Positions 52,573-64,000 of a stretch of 64,000 bases of DNA are shown one piece after another. Source of the stretch: Zonotrichia leucophrys gambelii (lineage: Eukaryota; Chordata; Aves; Passeriformes; Passerellidae); assembly GCF_028769735.1 (NCBI RefSeq), contig NC_088172.1, positions 95,217,235-95,281,234 on the forward strand, read 5' to 3'. The position numbers and the translations under genes are program-made. The notes under the pieces are model-generated. The model saw only the letters and a list, made by a program, of their open reading frames with translations, was not told where the DNA came from and made no database searches. Within the stretch, counting starts at the first letter, position 1. The number at the start of each line of letters is the position of its first letter.

Positions 52573-55500
52573 TGCAAAAAAAGGAGAGCCTGCACAGAAA
52601 ATTTTTCAATATCAGCTTTCTAAAAGCTGCAACAGCCACAGCAAGACAATGGTCTTTCCAGTCTTTTCTCTGTTCCATCCCTTTTGTTAGCTCAGTTCAG
52701 GCTCACTCAATAGATTACATACCAAGAGGCAGTACTAGATCATCTTCATTGTACATTAAACTCACAGAGTCAAACCCATGAGAATAAAAAAAAAAGAAAG
52801 CTTGTAGAGCATTAGAAAAATATTTGACATTTCAGCCCACATACACTAAGCACCACTATTTTTATAAAGATCAGAACTTCTCTTAATAGGCTTCCTCTCC
52901 ATGCTAGGAGAAGCATCCTGGTTAAGGATGCAGAGAATGATGATGCAATTACACTGAAGTGCCTCAGTTTCAGTGACATCTCAGTACTTCCAGCAGGAAA
53001 GGAAGATTAGACAGCAAGGCATAGATCTTAAGCTATTGCCTCTTCAAAACAGGCTCTCTGGAATATTTTGTTCTTCTGCAGATCAAAATATGTACTTTTC
53101 TAACCACTTAGCTCTTTTACATTTATAGTTCCTGACACTCAGTAGGATCACCAAGTTCATGAAGCATTGTGTAGGGCATGCATGTAATACAGAGATTAGA
53201 GAAAATGGACTCAAAAGAGCATTTGACCAAGGTTAAACAAGTGATGAGAATCCTTTTGTCATGCAGTCCCCAAAACTCCTCTCTCATACTCAGAGATTGA
53301 TGACAGATAAATTGAAAACATGTAAATACAATACAGATTCTGTGCAGTGTATAAACATAGCCTCATGTTCAGAGGTCAAAGCTGAGGGATCACAGAGGTT
53401 CTTTCTGTATCAAGGATGCTATTTATTTCAGTTGCACGGCTAAGTAATGTCTCAGATCACTTAGAAAAAGCTAGTTTTAAGCTTTAGAATTTTTCTTCAG
53501 GTTCATTTATGCTGAATTTGCCACTAAGTTTTCCACTTCACAGCAGTGATATTTCAGATAAATTATTTGCAATGTGTCCTCAGTCCCTCCAGCTCAGGCA
53601 TTTTTTTTTTCCCCTCCAAGTCCAAGGCTGTTTTTCTCTATAAACTCATGCTTTGAAACACAAACAGCTGCTATAGCTTTTTCCTCCCCATAAGGAACAA
53701 CCCCCTGCTCTCTTCTGGAGCTTGATTTCCCATCCTGATTCTGCTACACACACTGCCAATGATATCAGTGCTCTCCCTGTAGCAGCTGCCTTGTCATGTG
53801 CAAGCCTGCTTTGGGAGAACAGAGGCAGGAGCAAATATTGCATCAAAAGCATCCATCAAAATGCTGGCTAACACAGCAGCAATTTGCAAAAAAAAAAAAA
53901 ATTCCATAATTCTAATATAGGATATTGTAATGATTTTTAATACTTGTATAAGGCTATCATTCTCTAAATTAAATATTTTACTTAAATAAGACAGTACAGG
54001 TATAAAACATGCATTTCACAGCAATGATTATCATTTCACTGATAATTTTTCACAGTACAGCTACAAAGAATGGACACACTTATGACTTTATAGTGACCCA
54101 GTAATGAATTCCCTCTCCTCCTCACTTCATTCTAGTTACTCTTTCATGAAAGGTAAGAGGGAAAATCCCAATTCCACCTCCCTAGAGAGTATCTGGTTAC
54201 TTTTGGAGTAGTTACAACAGTTCCTTTGGGCCTTATTACAAAACACAAATAAAACCCAAACAAGTAGAAAGCTAAGACTGAGTAAAAGAAAGAAGAAAAT
54301 ATTTTCTTACATTTCATGTGAGAACTCAGGAGTTTAAATGCCTGTTCAATGTTTGGGTGTATTTCATCCCTGTACCAAGGATTAAGTCACTTGTTAGGAT
54401 TGCTAGAAGGGAGGGTGGTCCAAATTCAAAGACTATGGGATATTCTAGTTTTGAGCGCACTCCATCACTGTTGCCAAAACTTTTCCATTTTGCACAAGTA
54501 ACCACTTCCTTGAGGAGGATCCTAAGCAGAAACCCACCAATCACATCTGCCTTGCTCTTTGTGCCATTCCTAAGCATTTTATAGGAACAGCAAGGGTTCT
54601 GGCAGGCTCCACAGAAACACTCTGAAGACAGCAAAACCTCTTCTGTCAAACTCAGTCTGGTACCATTCTAATAAATGGGACATTTGAGAGTTCACATCAC
54701 ACTGTTGGAAGGACTCTTGTTATCCCAGCTCTTATGTGAAGGTCATTCTTGTGTCTCTGCTAGCAAGAGGCTTGACTTTAAAACACATTTTTCTGTTTCT
54801 ACATTTTATGCAGCAAGATAAGCTGCAAGTTCTCATGTTAAGAAAATACTTCAGCACTTGCATGATTCTGCAACAAATAAGTTAATGCTGGGAGTTCAGC
54901 AGATAAAATTAAGTTATTCTCATCCATCATTCATTTCATCCCACTATGGACAGAAATAAAATGCATAAAAATCACCTAAATACAGGATTTGGGCTGGTTT
55001 ATTTTTCACAATACAGTGTCAGGTATACTTAGTTATTCTTAGTGATGTTCTACAGGTGAGGATTATTACCAGGTGGCATAAACAATTTTGTGTGGCTTTT
55101 TATGAGTAAGGGATCACTACAAGTTTTTCTTAAACCCATGGCTTATTCACAGTGCACTTCAGTTTCATCATTTCTCAGCTTTTATGCTTATATTTGAAAA
55201 CTCAGGAGATGCTTCTTGTATTAAAGCCATGATTAAAGATCAAAACAGTTGATCATCTCTCAAAAGTGATTTTTTTGTATTTTCTAGGGGCTTTATGTAA
55301 AAGATTACTTTCTTTTAAAAACAAACAGCAGATCATAGCTAAAGAAGTAACAACTATCAAACCTACAACAAAAGCAAGAAAAGTCTAATTATTGTTCTAA
55401 AAAAAAAACAAACAAAATCCTAACCTTTTAGAATCTTTACTTAGCCTATTAAAGCAGACTAATCAAAAATTAGCAGTGATCATGTGCTATTAAGACATTA

Positions 55501-58500
55501 TTAACTACTTAATTTTGCCTGGGCACTCCCACTGCCAGGTCTGGCATTTAGCTGTGTCAGTAACAGGAGCAGGACACCTGCTACAGACCAGGAATTCTTT
55601 TGGACAGAAACCACCTCTTACTCATAGAATGCACAGCATGCTGAGCAAACCTTCCTCACTGTCCACTGCCAGATGAACCTAAAATAAAATTATGTCATCA
55701 CTCTCAAACTATATCCAATAACACTTGCTGCACAGGTAAGAAAAAAAAAAAAATCTCTATCTGTTGGTGAAATATCACCTTGCCAACTTGCAGAGCCCTA
55801 AAAGCCAGTGTTCAGGACATTTCAGTGGAAGCCACATCCTGACTGAGCCCTTCCATTGAAGGTTTAGAATGTGGCCACCCTGAAAAACTGCATCTGGACA
55901 TCAAACACAGCATCCCTGCCAAACACTAAGCAGAAATTCATAGGACCCAAATGGAAAACATCCAGTACTAATGACTCAATTCATGGAGCTGATTTCAGGA
56001 GATGATTCATAACTAACCTATAAATTTCACTAATTGGAAACCCCTCTCACTGCTCACACTGGAGAGGAAAAAGAAAAATTAAGACACTTCCTGCATGCTG
56101 GTCAAAAATCCCAAATAAGGCAACTATTAATTGAGTTTTTGGCAGACACCCTTCAATTACATCTCCACAACCCAAAGATCAGCAATACATATATAAATAT
56201 ATCTACATCCACAACCAAAACAGAACAAAAACTGAATATTTGTAGGGGGGAAAGTTATTGTTTAATTTCCTTAAAAAGCCCCAGAAAATAATTTAAATTC
56301 TAAAGATAGCTTGAGAGGCTGTAGCAGTAAGGGTATTTAGCAAACCTCAGTAATTACATATTTGGTATACTGCAATATGAGATAATTCCTGAAAGCAAAC
56401 AAACAAATCAACCAGTTAGGATTTCCCAGGGTATTACCACATATAAACACTAAATTCAGACCAAGTTATTCCTCATTTTGTGAAAAAATGAGGTCAGGAC
56501 TGAATGTGACACAGAAAACTTGGTTTGTATTGTTGCTAAGGTCCTAGTCCAGAGTCATTAATTAGCTCCAAAGCAGCCAGTTCAAATGAGGATAATTTAG
56601 ACTTCACTCTTCCTCTCTCCTTGACTCTTGCCAGGCCCCACACTCGCCTGCAGACCAGGATAATTGACCCAGCTTGTGGCCGTGCCCCCTCATTCAAAGG
56701 GCATTTGCCTCACAGAAGCTCTGCCCTCTAAGTTACTCTTCAGAACATTTTTTCCATGCTCTGCAATCATGAGAGCAAGAATCTTTCATTAAAAAAAAAA
56801 AGCTTAAAAAAACCAGGCTAATAACTCATGAGCCCATGAGTCTGGGTCATAGCCAGAGACCTGTAATGTGGGTTAACATCTGACCAAACTGTGAAAGTAA
56901 TTGCAGCTCCGCCTGTAAATCTTCTCCACTCCTTCCCTGTGTGACCTGGAATATGCACCTCTAGTGACAGACCTCTTCTCTGAGTGTGCTGGGGGATTTC
57001 AGCTTTACCACATCCTTTAGGAAAAAATAAATCCAACAGCTTTTATACAATCCTTTTTCAAGAACCTGTGTCCTATTAAAACACTGAATCCTGACCAAAA
57101 ACCCAAAGAGCCCCTAAAGCATGCCAGCCTTAAAAAGCCCCCTACCACCACAAGGAGTTAGATCTGATTATTTCTTTGAGGAACTCTTTGTGGCATCACC
57201 ACAATCCTCCTTTGGCTACTGGCAGGAATTGTCACCTATGACTGCACATGCAGAGAACAGCAAGCCCTGAAGAACAGAACCTGAAAAAGGACATTGAACA
57301 TTTCACTTCCCAATTGCCAAATGTTTGTAAATTTATAGCATTTAGCATTACTGTGGTAATTCTGTTTTTTCTGGAGAAGTTTAGAATACTTCAGCTTGGG
57401 TTGGGCTCCTCCCACAACTCCAGACTCAAGACCTGTAATTGGAGAGTACCCACAACTGAATGTGAATTGGAGAATACCCACAACTGGAGACCCATAACTT
57501 TATCAGTAGTTTTGGCAGGATACTGTAAAGTACAAGGAATAAACACATGAATACATGTGACAGCTACAATGAAGTGGATCTGCCAGCTCTAGAAATCCCA
57601 TCTTGTATGAGTTAAAAATGCTCACTTGCCTTCAAGCTACAGTGCATTTTGATGTTTCTAAAAAAGGTGAAAAAGAGGATAAAGATCTTGGCATAGGTCA
57701 GATGTCACACGTAAAACAAAGAAATAGAAAGCTTCCTATCCTACTCATATTGGAAGGCCTTTCAAAGTATCCCATGTATACTTCCCAGCAGGTCTTTTTT
57801 TGTCCCTTAAAGACCTGAATATCAAGATACAGATCACTGTGCTGAAAGCCACTCTTTCCAAAATGAGAGTGCTTGCCAATAAATCACAACTGTTTTACCA
57901 TATGCCACTTCGTTCTGCCAAGTATCACCAGCCTGTTCTACTTTTAAGCAAATTTCATTATAAAATAGCTCACAGCAATGCTCATTAAAAAGTATACTGA
58001 AAAATGTCAAGTTGTTTTTATATTAAAAATGGGACTTTGTTTTCCATCAAGATTTCACACTGGTGTTTATTGAAAAATCTGGTATTTCTCAGAAAAAAGT
58101 CTGAGACATCTCACCTCAAACTTACCACTCAGTCCTGACACTGGGATGACAACCCTGTCATCTGCTCCATTGTACACTAATGTTGATTGTTGCTTTGAGA
58201 ACTTGAATTCCCAGCACTCTGGTGAGACCTCCAATCTAAGCCCACTCATTAATCACCTTCCCTGTTGGTGCTATCAAGCATGGGCTCAGGATACAGCCAT
58301 TTCTTTTGGATAACTTTGAATAGGGGTGTTCACCCTTTTAAATTAGAGGCTCACAGCAGTCAGCTCCAAGAGTCTTCTAAGAAATCATTAAGCCCTTTCA
58401 GCTTTTTCACAAGCATATAAAACTCAGTCTTTAATAGAACAGCTGATAAGACTGGTCTTTAACTCCTGAACTAGCCAGAAACTAGTCCAAATGCTGACCT

Positions 58501-61500
58501 GATTTAAACTCTGATCTCACTGGACTCATGGGGTTGGGAGAGTATGCAAATCCACCCAGAATTTGGCTTTAGAATTTCTTTGATTTGTGCTGCCCAGAAA
58601 TAGATCAGCTTGTGGTGTTTTCACATTTTAGCTTGATGAATCATTGCTAAACCTATCACAGGCTAAAAAAAAAAAAAAAGGCACAATCATTACCAAAAAT
58701 CATCATTGCTTCCCTTATTTTTCATTCCATTCAATTATCTCTCCTATTTACTCACATACAATATTTCTCATGGCCAACAGTCAATCAAAAAATGTCCCTC
58801 CTTCCTGGCACTATTACAATTTTAGTGGACATTACAAACTACTCCCACAAAGCAAAATTCTCAAATTTCAAGTTTAAAAAAAGAGTTAATTTTTAGTCGT
58901 GGCTTACAACATATAAATCACAGTACAGAAGTCACACATGTCAGAGTTTTCTGCTAAAAAACTCCATATTTTTTAACAGATGGAAAACTATGATTTAAGG
59001 GTTCTACATGATTTGGTCTACATGTTATAACACATCCAGCTGCTGACTACTGGTTATTGCCTGCTACTGTTCATCCAGAAAAACACACCAAAAAAAATTA
59101 AACATCACAGCACAGTCTCTGTAAAGCCAGGGAGTTCCAGGGTCATGTTATGTAACTGATGTCCAAAATTCAACTTTTATGAATAGATGAGATTTCTTGC
59201 ATTTCTTTTCCACTGTGGATTTCCCACACATGCTCTCCAACAGCAGGGAATTTGTAAAAGCTTTTCTGTTCTAGAGCCATAATTTGTTTCACCTAGGCTT
59301 TTTCAGTCTTGCTGCCCCTTTCTTGTGCAGTTTTAGTTTGGTTACTCAAAGTTGGACCAAAATTAAAACAAGATATAAGGGCTTTAGGGACAACGACCAT
59401 ATCTTTTCAACCTGCCACTCAGTGTTTCTGTCCATCCACAACCTTTTTTCCAACCCATCATTCCCAAGAGAAGAACAACACTTTAAACAGCTCTTTTACC
59501 CTCTGCTGCTCAGAATGACACAAATTCTTGTATTATTAGACTGAAGTTTGTCTGAGTTGTATTAAAACACTCCAGAAATGCAAAGGAGGTTGTTTAGCCC
59601 ATGACAGCAATTTTTAACACTTCCTTCTCATCCCACTTATAAATACCTCAGCCCTACTCTGACTTTGCATTTAGAATTAGTTATAAGAATGAATCCCCTT
59701 TATAAGTAGTAGATAGTGAAAGGATAACTGCTAAGAGCCTATTTCAATGTGCTCTTTTAAGTTCCATCACACTTTGCCAGAAATTAATGGACCAGAGTCT
59801 CCAATATCTCAAAGAAACTCCAAGTGCTAAGGACTTTAGATCTGGATGGAGTGCCTTTTCATTCTTGCCCATCTCCATGAAGAGATTAATCTCTCAAAAC
59901 CAGCTTGACACTCAAGATTCTCCCAATAGCTGAGGGGATTTTACATCCCTAATATTTTCAGTAACAATTGTGCCTTTTGCTAAGTTATCCAGTATTCCCT
60001 ATAAGGGACAATGCATTGTGAGCTGTTTCTAAACAGGCTTAGGCACAATGTGGCTTTAATGAACAAGTTTTTATTAAAACTTTGTGGTTTTGGGAATTCA
60101 TTCATTACTCTTATGGTGCACAGAAAGCTTAAACAACACAGCAAAGTAGTAACAGCTGAAGAAAAGTAGGGAACCCTGTTTGCCTTTTTTCCCCATCTCT
60201 ATTGCAGATCATTACTAAACCAACCTGGAAGGTCCTAGGTGGCATTACAAGTCAGTGGCTCAGATTTGAAACACATTGGTGCAGCATAATTTGTATGCAA
60301 CCCTAGAACACATTAACACCTGCATCAATTACTGCATGTCACTTCAAAAGGCTAGCCAAAGAAGCTGATTTTAGGGAATGAGAGCACTGCTTCTACTGTA
60401 CAAGTGTAGGAACAGAAACAAAAGGCAGGTTGATGACTTGCCCCAAGGCACAATAAATCTGTGTCAGAATGCAAACAGAACAATAGGTAAATATTAGTCT
60501 TGCACTATTAAAAAAAAACAAACAACACACCACTGATAGAAGTTCATAATGGCTTTTTAGTAACCAGATAAATACAGCTAAAATCGCACCCACTTTCTTC
60601 CCAACTTTCACCCAGCACAACGAAATAAACCCAGGTGGTGCTGGAGATCAGAGTACAGCACTGCAAGTGTGCAAAGGTACACACTTTTTAAACTCCTAGT
60701 CCAAGGGAAATTTCCAAGTCCTTCCTTTTTAATGGCATGGGTTTAATTACAATTTAGTTTCCCACACCTGTTCTGCACTTGTGTCCCAGAGAGTGTCAAT
60801 AATTACTATCAGGCACAAAATGCAGCCAGAGTTTTAACAGGGATCCCCTCCCAGGCTAAGGCCCCTTTCCCCACAGCCTGCTCTGTTCTTTCTGGTAATT
60901 TCTCCAGGTTTTAATTGAGATGAGAGCAGCATCAGGCAGATTTACAAGAACACAGGTTTCTCCAGCAATAAATTATTGTGAGTGAAACATGTAGAGACCA
61001 GGTGACTTTGAGCATTTATCAAAGTGAAGGATTAAGAGGACCAGGGCTATAGCCAGATGGGATGGACAGGCACTGTGGGAACCTGCTTTGTAACATTCTT
61101 CCTACTGTCTAATGAAAAGGTAAATCCTACTTAGCTTTCTGATGCCAGACCTTGAGTCACTGTTAATCAAATCTGATTTTCCAAGGGAAATTCTACAGCT
61201 GCTTTACATGAGCAAATTCTACAATTAGAGACTGTATAAACATATCATCAAACAGCTCTTTAAGAAGAATGCAAAAAACCAGACTTTTGTCAATGTTTCA
61301 GTCAGATGCTAATTAAGGAAGCATTCTAATGCCTGCCTTCAAGGATCACTCTTGAAAGAATATGGATTAATTCTAGAAGAAACAGAAGATGCTACCCTGG
61401 CTCTCTAAGTGCTGTAGTAGTCGGTGATGAACACTGCATTGAGAGCTGATGTGAGCTGTGTTCTGATTGTATTCTCCACCATATTTGAGTAAAATCAGTG

Positions 61501-61523
61501 CACTGCAGTGGATCACACCCTAC
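52573..61523. other. Intronic stretch, no gene
   Basis: About 9 kb of AT-rich intron. Small A runs occur near 53889-53901, 55740-55753 and 58665-58679, and a two-copy tandem duplication at 57437-57486. Open frames here are short and show no known domain. Confidence 0.6.
57437..57486 (+). repeat. Two-copy tandem duplication, 28-bp period
   Basis: The 22-bp block aattggagagtacccacaac + tg (57437-57458) recurs at 57465-57486 with a single G-to-A change. The high identity suggests a fairly recent duplication. Confidence 0.85.
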
Positions 61524-61884
61524 TGATGTCTCAGAGTGGCTACCTAGGACAGAGCCTCCCAGAGGCTTTTATGTCCATCCACATCCAGGATAGACAGTGG
61601 TCACAAGTTTTTCAGACAGATAGGTTTGATTTCAGGGGTTAATTCTCCAATTACAGCTTCATAATGAAGTCATATTCCCCCAGCTCACTTCCCTCGAATT
61701 CACTTTTGATTATACTTTTCAGGGTCTGGGACTGTGGTGTGTCCTTGGATCTCAGGCCCAGGGGGATTTTTTTGTCTGACCAAAATGTGAAGACAGCAGT
61801 TAGCGCTCTATATGAAGTTTAGAGCAATGCACTGATGCAGTACAGGATTTGAAAAATATAAAAGCTACCCACCTTAAGGCATCA
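61524..61884 (-). mobile_element. LTR-like element related to the one at 37501-38331
   Basis: The 61663-61884 part matches 38128-38330, sharing aatgaagtcat, gtgtccttggatc, caggccca, gtctgaccaaaat-like text and gcagta.aggatttgaaaaa. One gap of about 20 bp separates the copies. On the minus strand the candidate element runs TGATGCCTTAAGG to CTGAGACATCA, so it has TG...CA ends. It is flanked by ctac on both sides (61520-61523 and 61885-61888), a possible 4-bp duplication. A TATA-like CATAAAAG sits only about 40 bp from the 3' end and no AATAAA follows, so the 3' part is deleted or the lower edge is wrong. Confidence 0.65.
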
Positions 61885-63277
61885 CTACCAACAGCAATGA
61901 GGACACTGAAGAAGTCAAGAACCACCTGTGATTTCTGCCTCTTGTGTGAAGAACTCCAGGTAATGGTTCTCTGCCTTCCGAGCAAATTTGAAAGCTAATG
62001 AATCTTTAACATTCCCCACAGGTAAACTTGGCAATTTCCAATAATGTCAAATTATATTCAGATTATGAGTATTTTTCAAGTATAGGGAGAGGCATTGTTT
62101 CTCTGCTATTTATTTTTCTACTGTGATTTGGAAAAGCCCATTATTTACTTTAGCAAAAAGAAAAATAGAGTTGGCTTGCAGCATTGACACCTTGAGCCAC
62201 TTTCAGCAAATGGAATGTCTGATTAAGCAAAATTTACCAATTTGGGAAGAAACACAGCATTACCTACCAAAAATATTTTTTCAAAATAAATGAATCCACA
62301 AAAACTTAAACCTAAACTAAGCACAGTGCTAAATGATTAATTTGCTACTTTTAGCAGATATTCTCAAAATAGCCATTATCTGATTTACCTTTACACCAGA
62401 AGAAAAAAAGCCCAGGAGCTGCTAAACTTTTACCATTCGGAAATATGCAATGGTAGAAAAAGAACCTTTATTATAATATTGAACAGCCTGGGGTGTACAG
62501 AGGGTGAACCTGTTTCCAGATAACATTTAGAGGTGATAACCACACAATAATCCCTTAGTTTGGACTAGAGAAAATTTTGTATGCAGTACACAAGCACAAG
62601 ACTAGTTTGTTGCAAAGAATTGTTGTTACAGAATTTTTTTTGAAGAGTGAATGACAGAAAATTTTACCTTAAATTTACTAACATAAGCTTTGAAAACACA
62701 ATGCAAAGGGAAAAGATAAACACCATTTAAACTAAATAAATAAAGAAAAAACATCTTCAGAGAAATTGCAAATTTAAGCAACAAGCTGGGGTTAACTCTC
62801 AAGTTCTCTGCTTATCACACTGATCCATGTTGCAGGTTGACCTGATTTAGCTCAATCTGCTTCAAACAGAGGTTTGGACTGCATGGCCTCACAGAACCAA
62901 CGCTGCTTTAAGGAGGGACAGAACTCTTAATTCTGCAGTCCAGAAATCCTTCTCCATGAAAAAAATATTCCCAGTGTTGTAAAACAACACTGTAAGGTTG
63001 TCATGTGGCAGAAGAAACTTGTCTTTTGTGTTGGAAACAGGAGATCACAGAGGATACAGAAATCTCCATCTATTTCCACAGCTTCAGGAATTTTTCCTGT
63101 TCTCTTGTAGCTCTGTATGTAGACAGAAAGATCTCTCAACAATAGGGTAGAAAGCTCATGGATTTAATTCTGTTTCTGTTCAGGTCAGGACTTCTCCAAG
63201 AATCAGATCCTCACCAAAACTTTCTACAAAAAGGACTCCACAGGGAATATATATGTTAAAAAAAATAAAATAGCCTG
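61885..63277. other. Intronic stretch, no gene
   Basis: AT-rich intron between an LTR-like element and a CR1. Nothing else was recognised. Confidence 0.6.
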
Positions 63278-63763
63278 GAATGCTGCATCCACCTCTGGAG
63301 CCTCCAGCCCACAAAGGACACAAACCTACTGGAGTGAGTCCAGAGCACCAAAATGATCAGAGGGCTTGAGGGCCTCTCCTATGAGGAAAGGCTGGCAGAG
63401 TTGGGGTTGTTCAGCCTGGAGAAAAGAACTCAGGGAGGCCTTATTGCAGCCTTCCAGTACCTAAAGGGGGCCTACAAAAAAGCTGAAGAAGGATTTTTTT
63501 ACAGCAGCATGTATTGATAGGACATGTGGGAATAGCTTTAAATTGAAAGGAATAGGTTTAAATTACATATTAGGAAGAAATTCTTCACTACTAGAGTGGT
63601 AAGGCTCTGTTTCTGTTTGTCCAGACATGGATGCTCCATTCCTAAAGGTGTTCACAACCAAGCTGAGCAACCCAGATGAATGGAAGGTGTCCCTTCCCAT
63701 GGCTGGGGGGTTGGACCTGGGTGATCTTTAAGGTCTCTTCCAACCTAAACCATTCTGTAATTA
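63278..63763 (+). mobile_element. CR1 LINE fragment, 3' part
   Basis: Plus-strand CR1. The pol C-terminal region is readable in broken frames (ctcctatgaggaaaggctgg, gttgttcagcctggagaaaa, ccttccagtacctaaagggg). The 3' UTR ends aaggtctcttccaacctaaa then cattctgtaatta, a decayed terminal octamer. 5'-truncated; antisense to NRXN1. Confidence 0.93.
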
Positions 63764-64000
63764 GATGAATTACTTATCCCTGGCTTTTTTCCACTTCTTT
63801 TTTTACTTAAGCTGTGACTCCCAGACAAATTTCTTCCTGGTAATAAATTGCCATATAGCTCGAATTTATTTACAAGTTAACTTTATTGGATAATCTACTT
63901 GGAGATGAATTGAGTGCGCTATCTGCATGTAAACGCTTCAATCAGTCAAGTTAGCATATACAATAAAAATATATGTAAAGTGTAGTAATTTCACTATGGC
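63764..64000. other. Intronic end of window, no gene
   Basis: AT-rich sequence after the CR1; nothing was recognised. Confidence 0.6.

Larger units (their letters stand above)
1222..64000 (-). other. NRXN1: Long NRXN1 intron upstream of the LNS2 exon (partial, about 62.8 kb)
   Basis: Everything above the acceptor fits one large intron: AT-rich, no conserved coding exon, short ORFs only, with scattered CR1 and LTR insertions. In vertebrate NRXN1 the intron before this exon, after the SS1 micro-exons, is known to be very long. The 15-residue SS1 exon contains Met-Met-Gly, which on the plus strand must read ncccatcat. The only such match (near 6236-6243) is flanked by Arg instead of Asp-Gln, so I reject it. 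Very small exons such as GKSKG cannot be excluded by eye. Confidence 0.8.

Noticed and set aside
55066..55080. CTCF-like core accaggtggca
   Set aside because: The left part of the motif does not fit; too weak without binding data.
1..64000. Bacterial-type systems, CRISPR arrays, rRNA or tRNA genes
   Set aside because: No regularly spaced direct repeats, operon-like long frames, or tRNA-like cloverleaf with conserved boxes were seen; the content is that of a vertebrate intron.

Overview
The window looks like a single locus from a bird, probably a passerine. The one protein-coding feature I can support is an exon of the neurexin-1 gene (NRXN1) on the minus strand at 920-1221. The bird assignment rests on several CR1 LINE fragments with the typical CR1 3' end and on LTRs that resemble the ERVK, ERVL and other LTR families common in songbird genomes. 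These repeat families were recognised from memory, not by a search.

Layout. Positions 1-919 are intron downstream of the exon. Positions 920-1221 are the exon: 101 codons at the start of the second laminin/neurexin/sex-hormone-globulin (LNS2) domain, with a clear acceptor and a donor at the place where alternative splice site 2 (SS2) lies. From 1222 to 64000, about 62.8 kb, the sequence fits one long intron upstream of this exon. It is AT-rich and has no second exon that I can recognise. I found no match to the SS1 micro-exon that carries a Met-Met-Gly run.

The intron carries six CR1 pieces (about 11074-11710 minus, 18950-19471 plus, 21890-21953 plus, 48146-48588 minus, 52150-52572 plus, 63278-63763 plus) and five solo-LTR-like elements (33347-33944 minus, 37501-38331 minus, 49759-50079 minus, 50120-50658 plus, 61524-61884 minus). 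Two of the LTRs share a block of sequence. Two others lie 40 bp apart in opposite orientation. A-rich tracts, short microsatellites and several near-perfect inverted repeats fill in the rest. The most striking inverted repeat is an 86-bp hairpin at 5004-5089 with 40-bp arms. A perfect 14-bp palindrome at 17272-17285 matches the RFX X-box form.

The remaining open reading frames in the intron look like chance frames or parts of LTRs and CR1. One area (40559-41115, minus) might be a decayed membrane-protein sequence, but I could not identify it. I do not see a bacterial-type system, CRISPR array, tRNA or rRNA gene. Functionally the window is one exon of a presynaptic adhesion receptor inside a large intron shaped by old transposon insertions.
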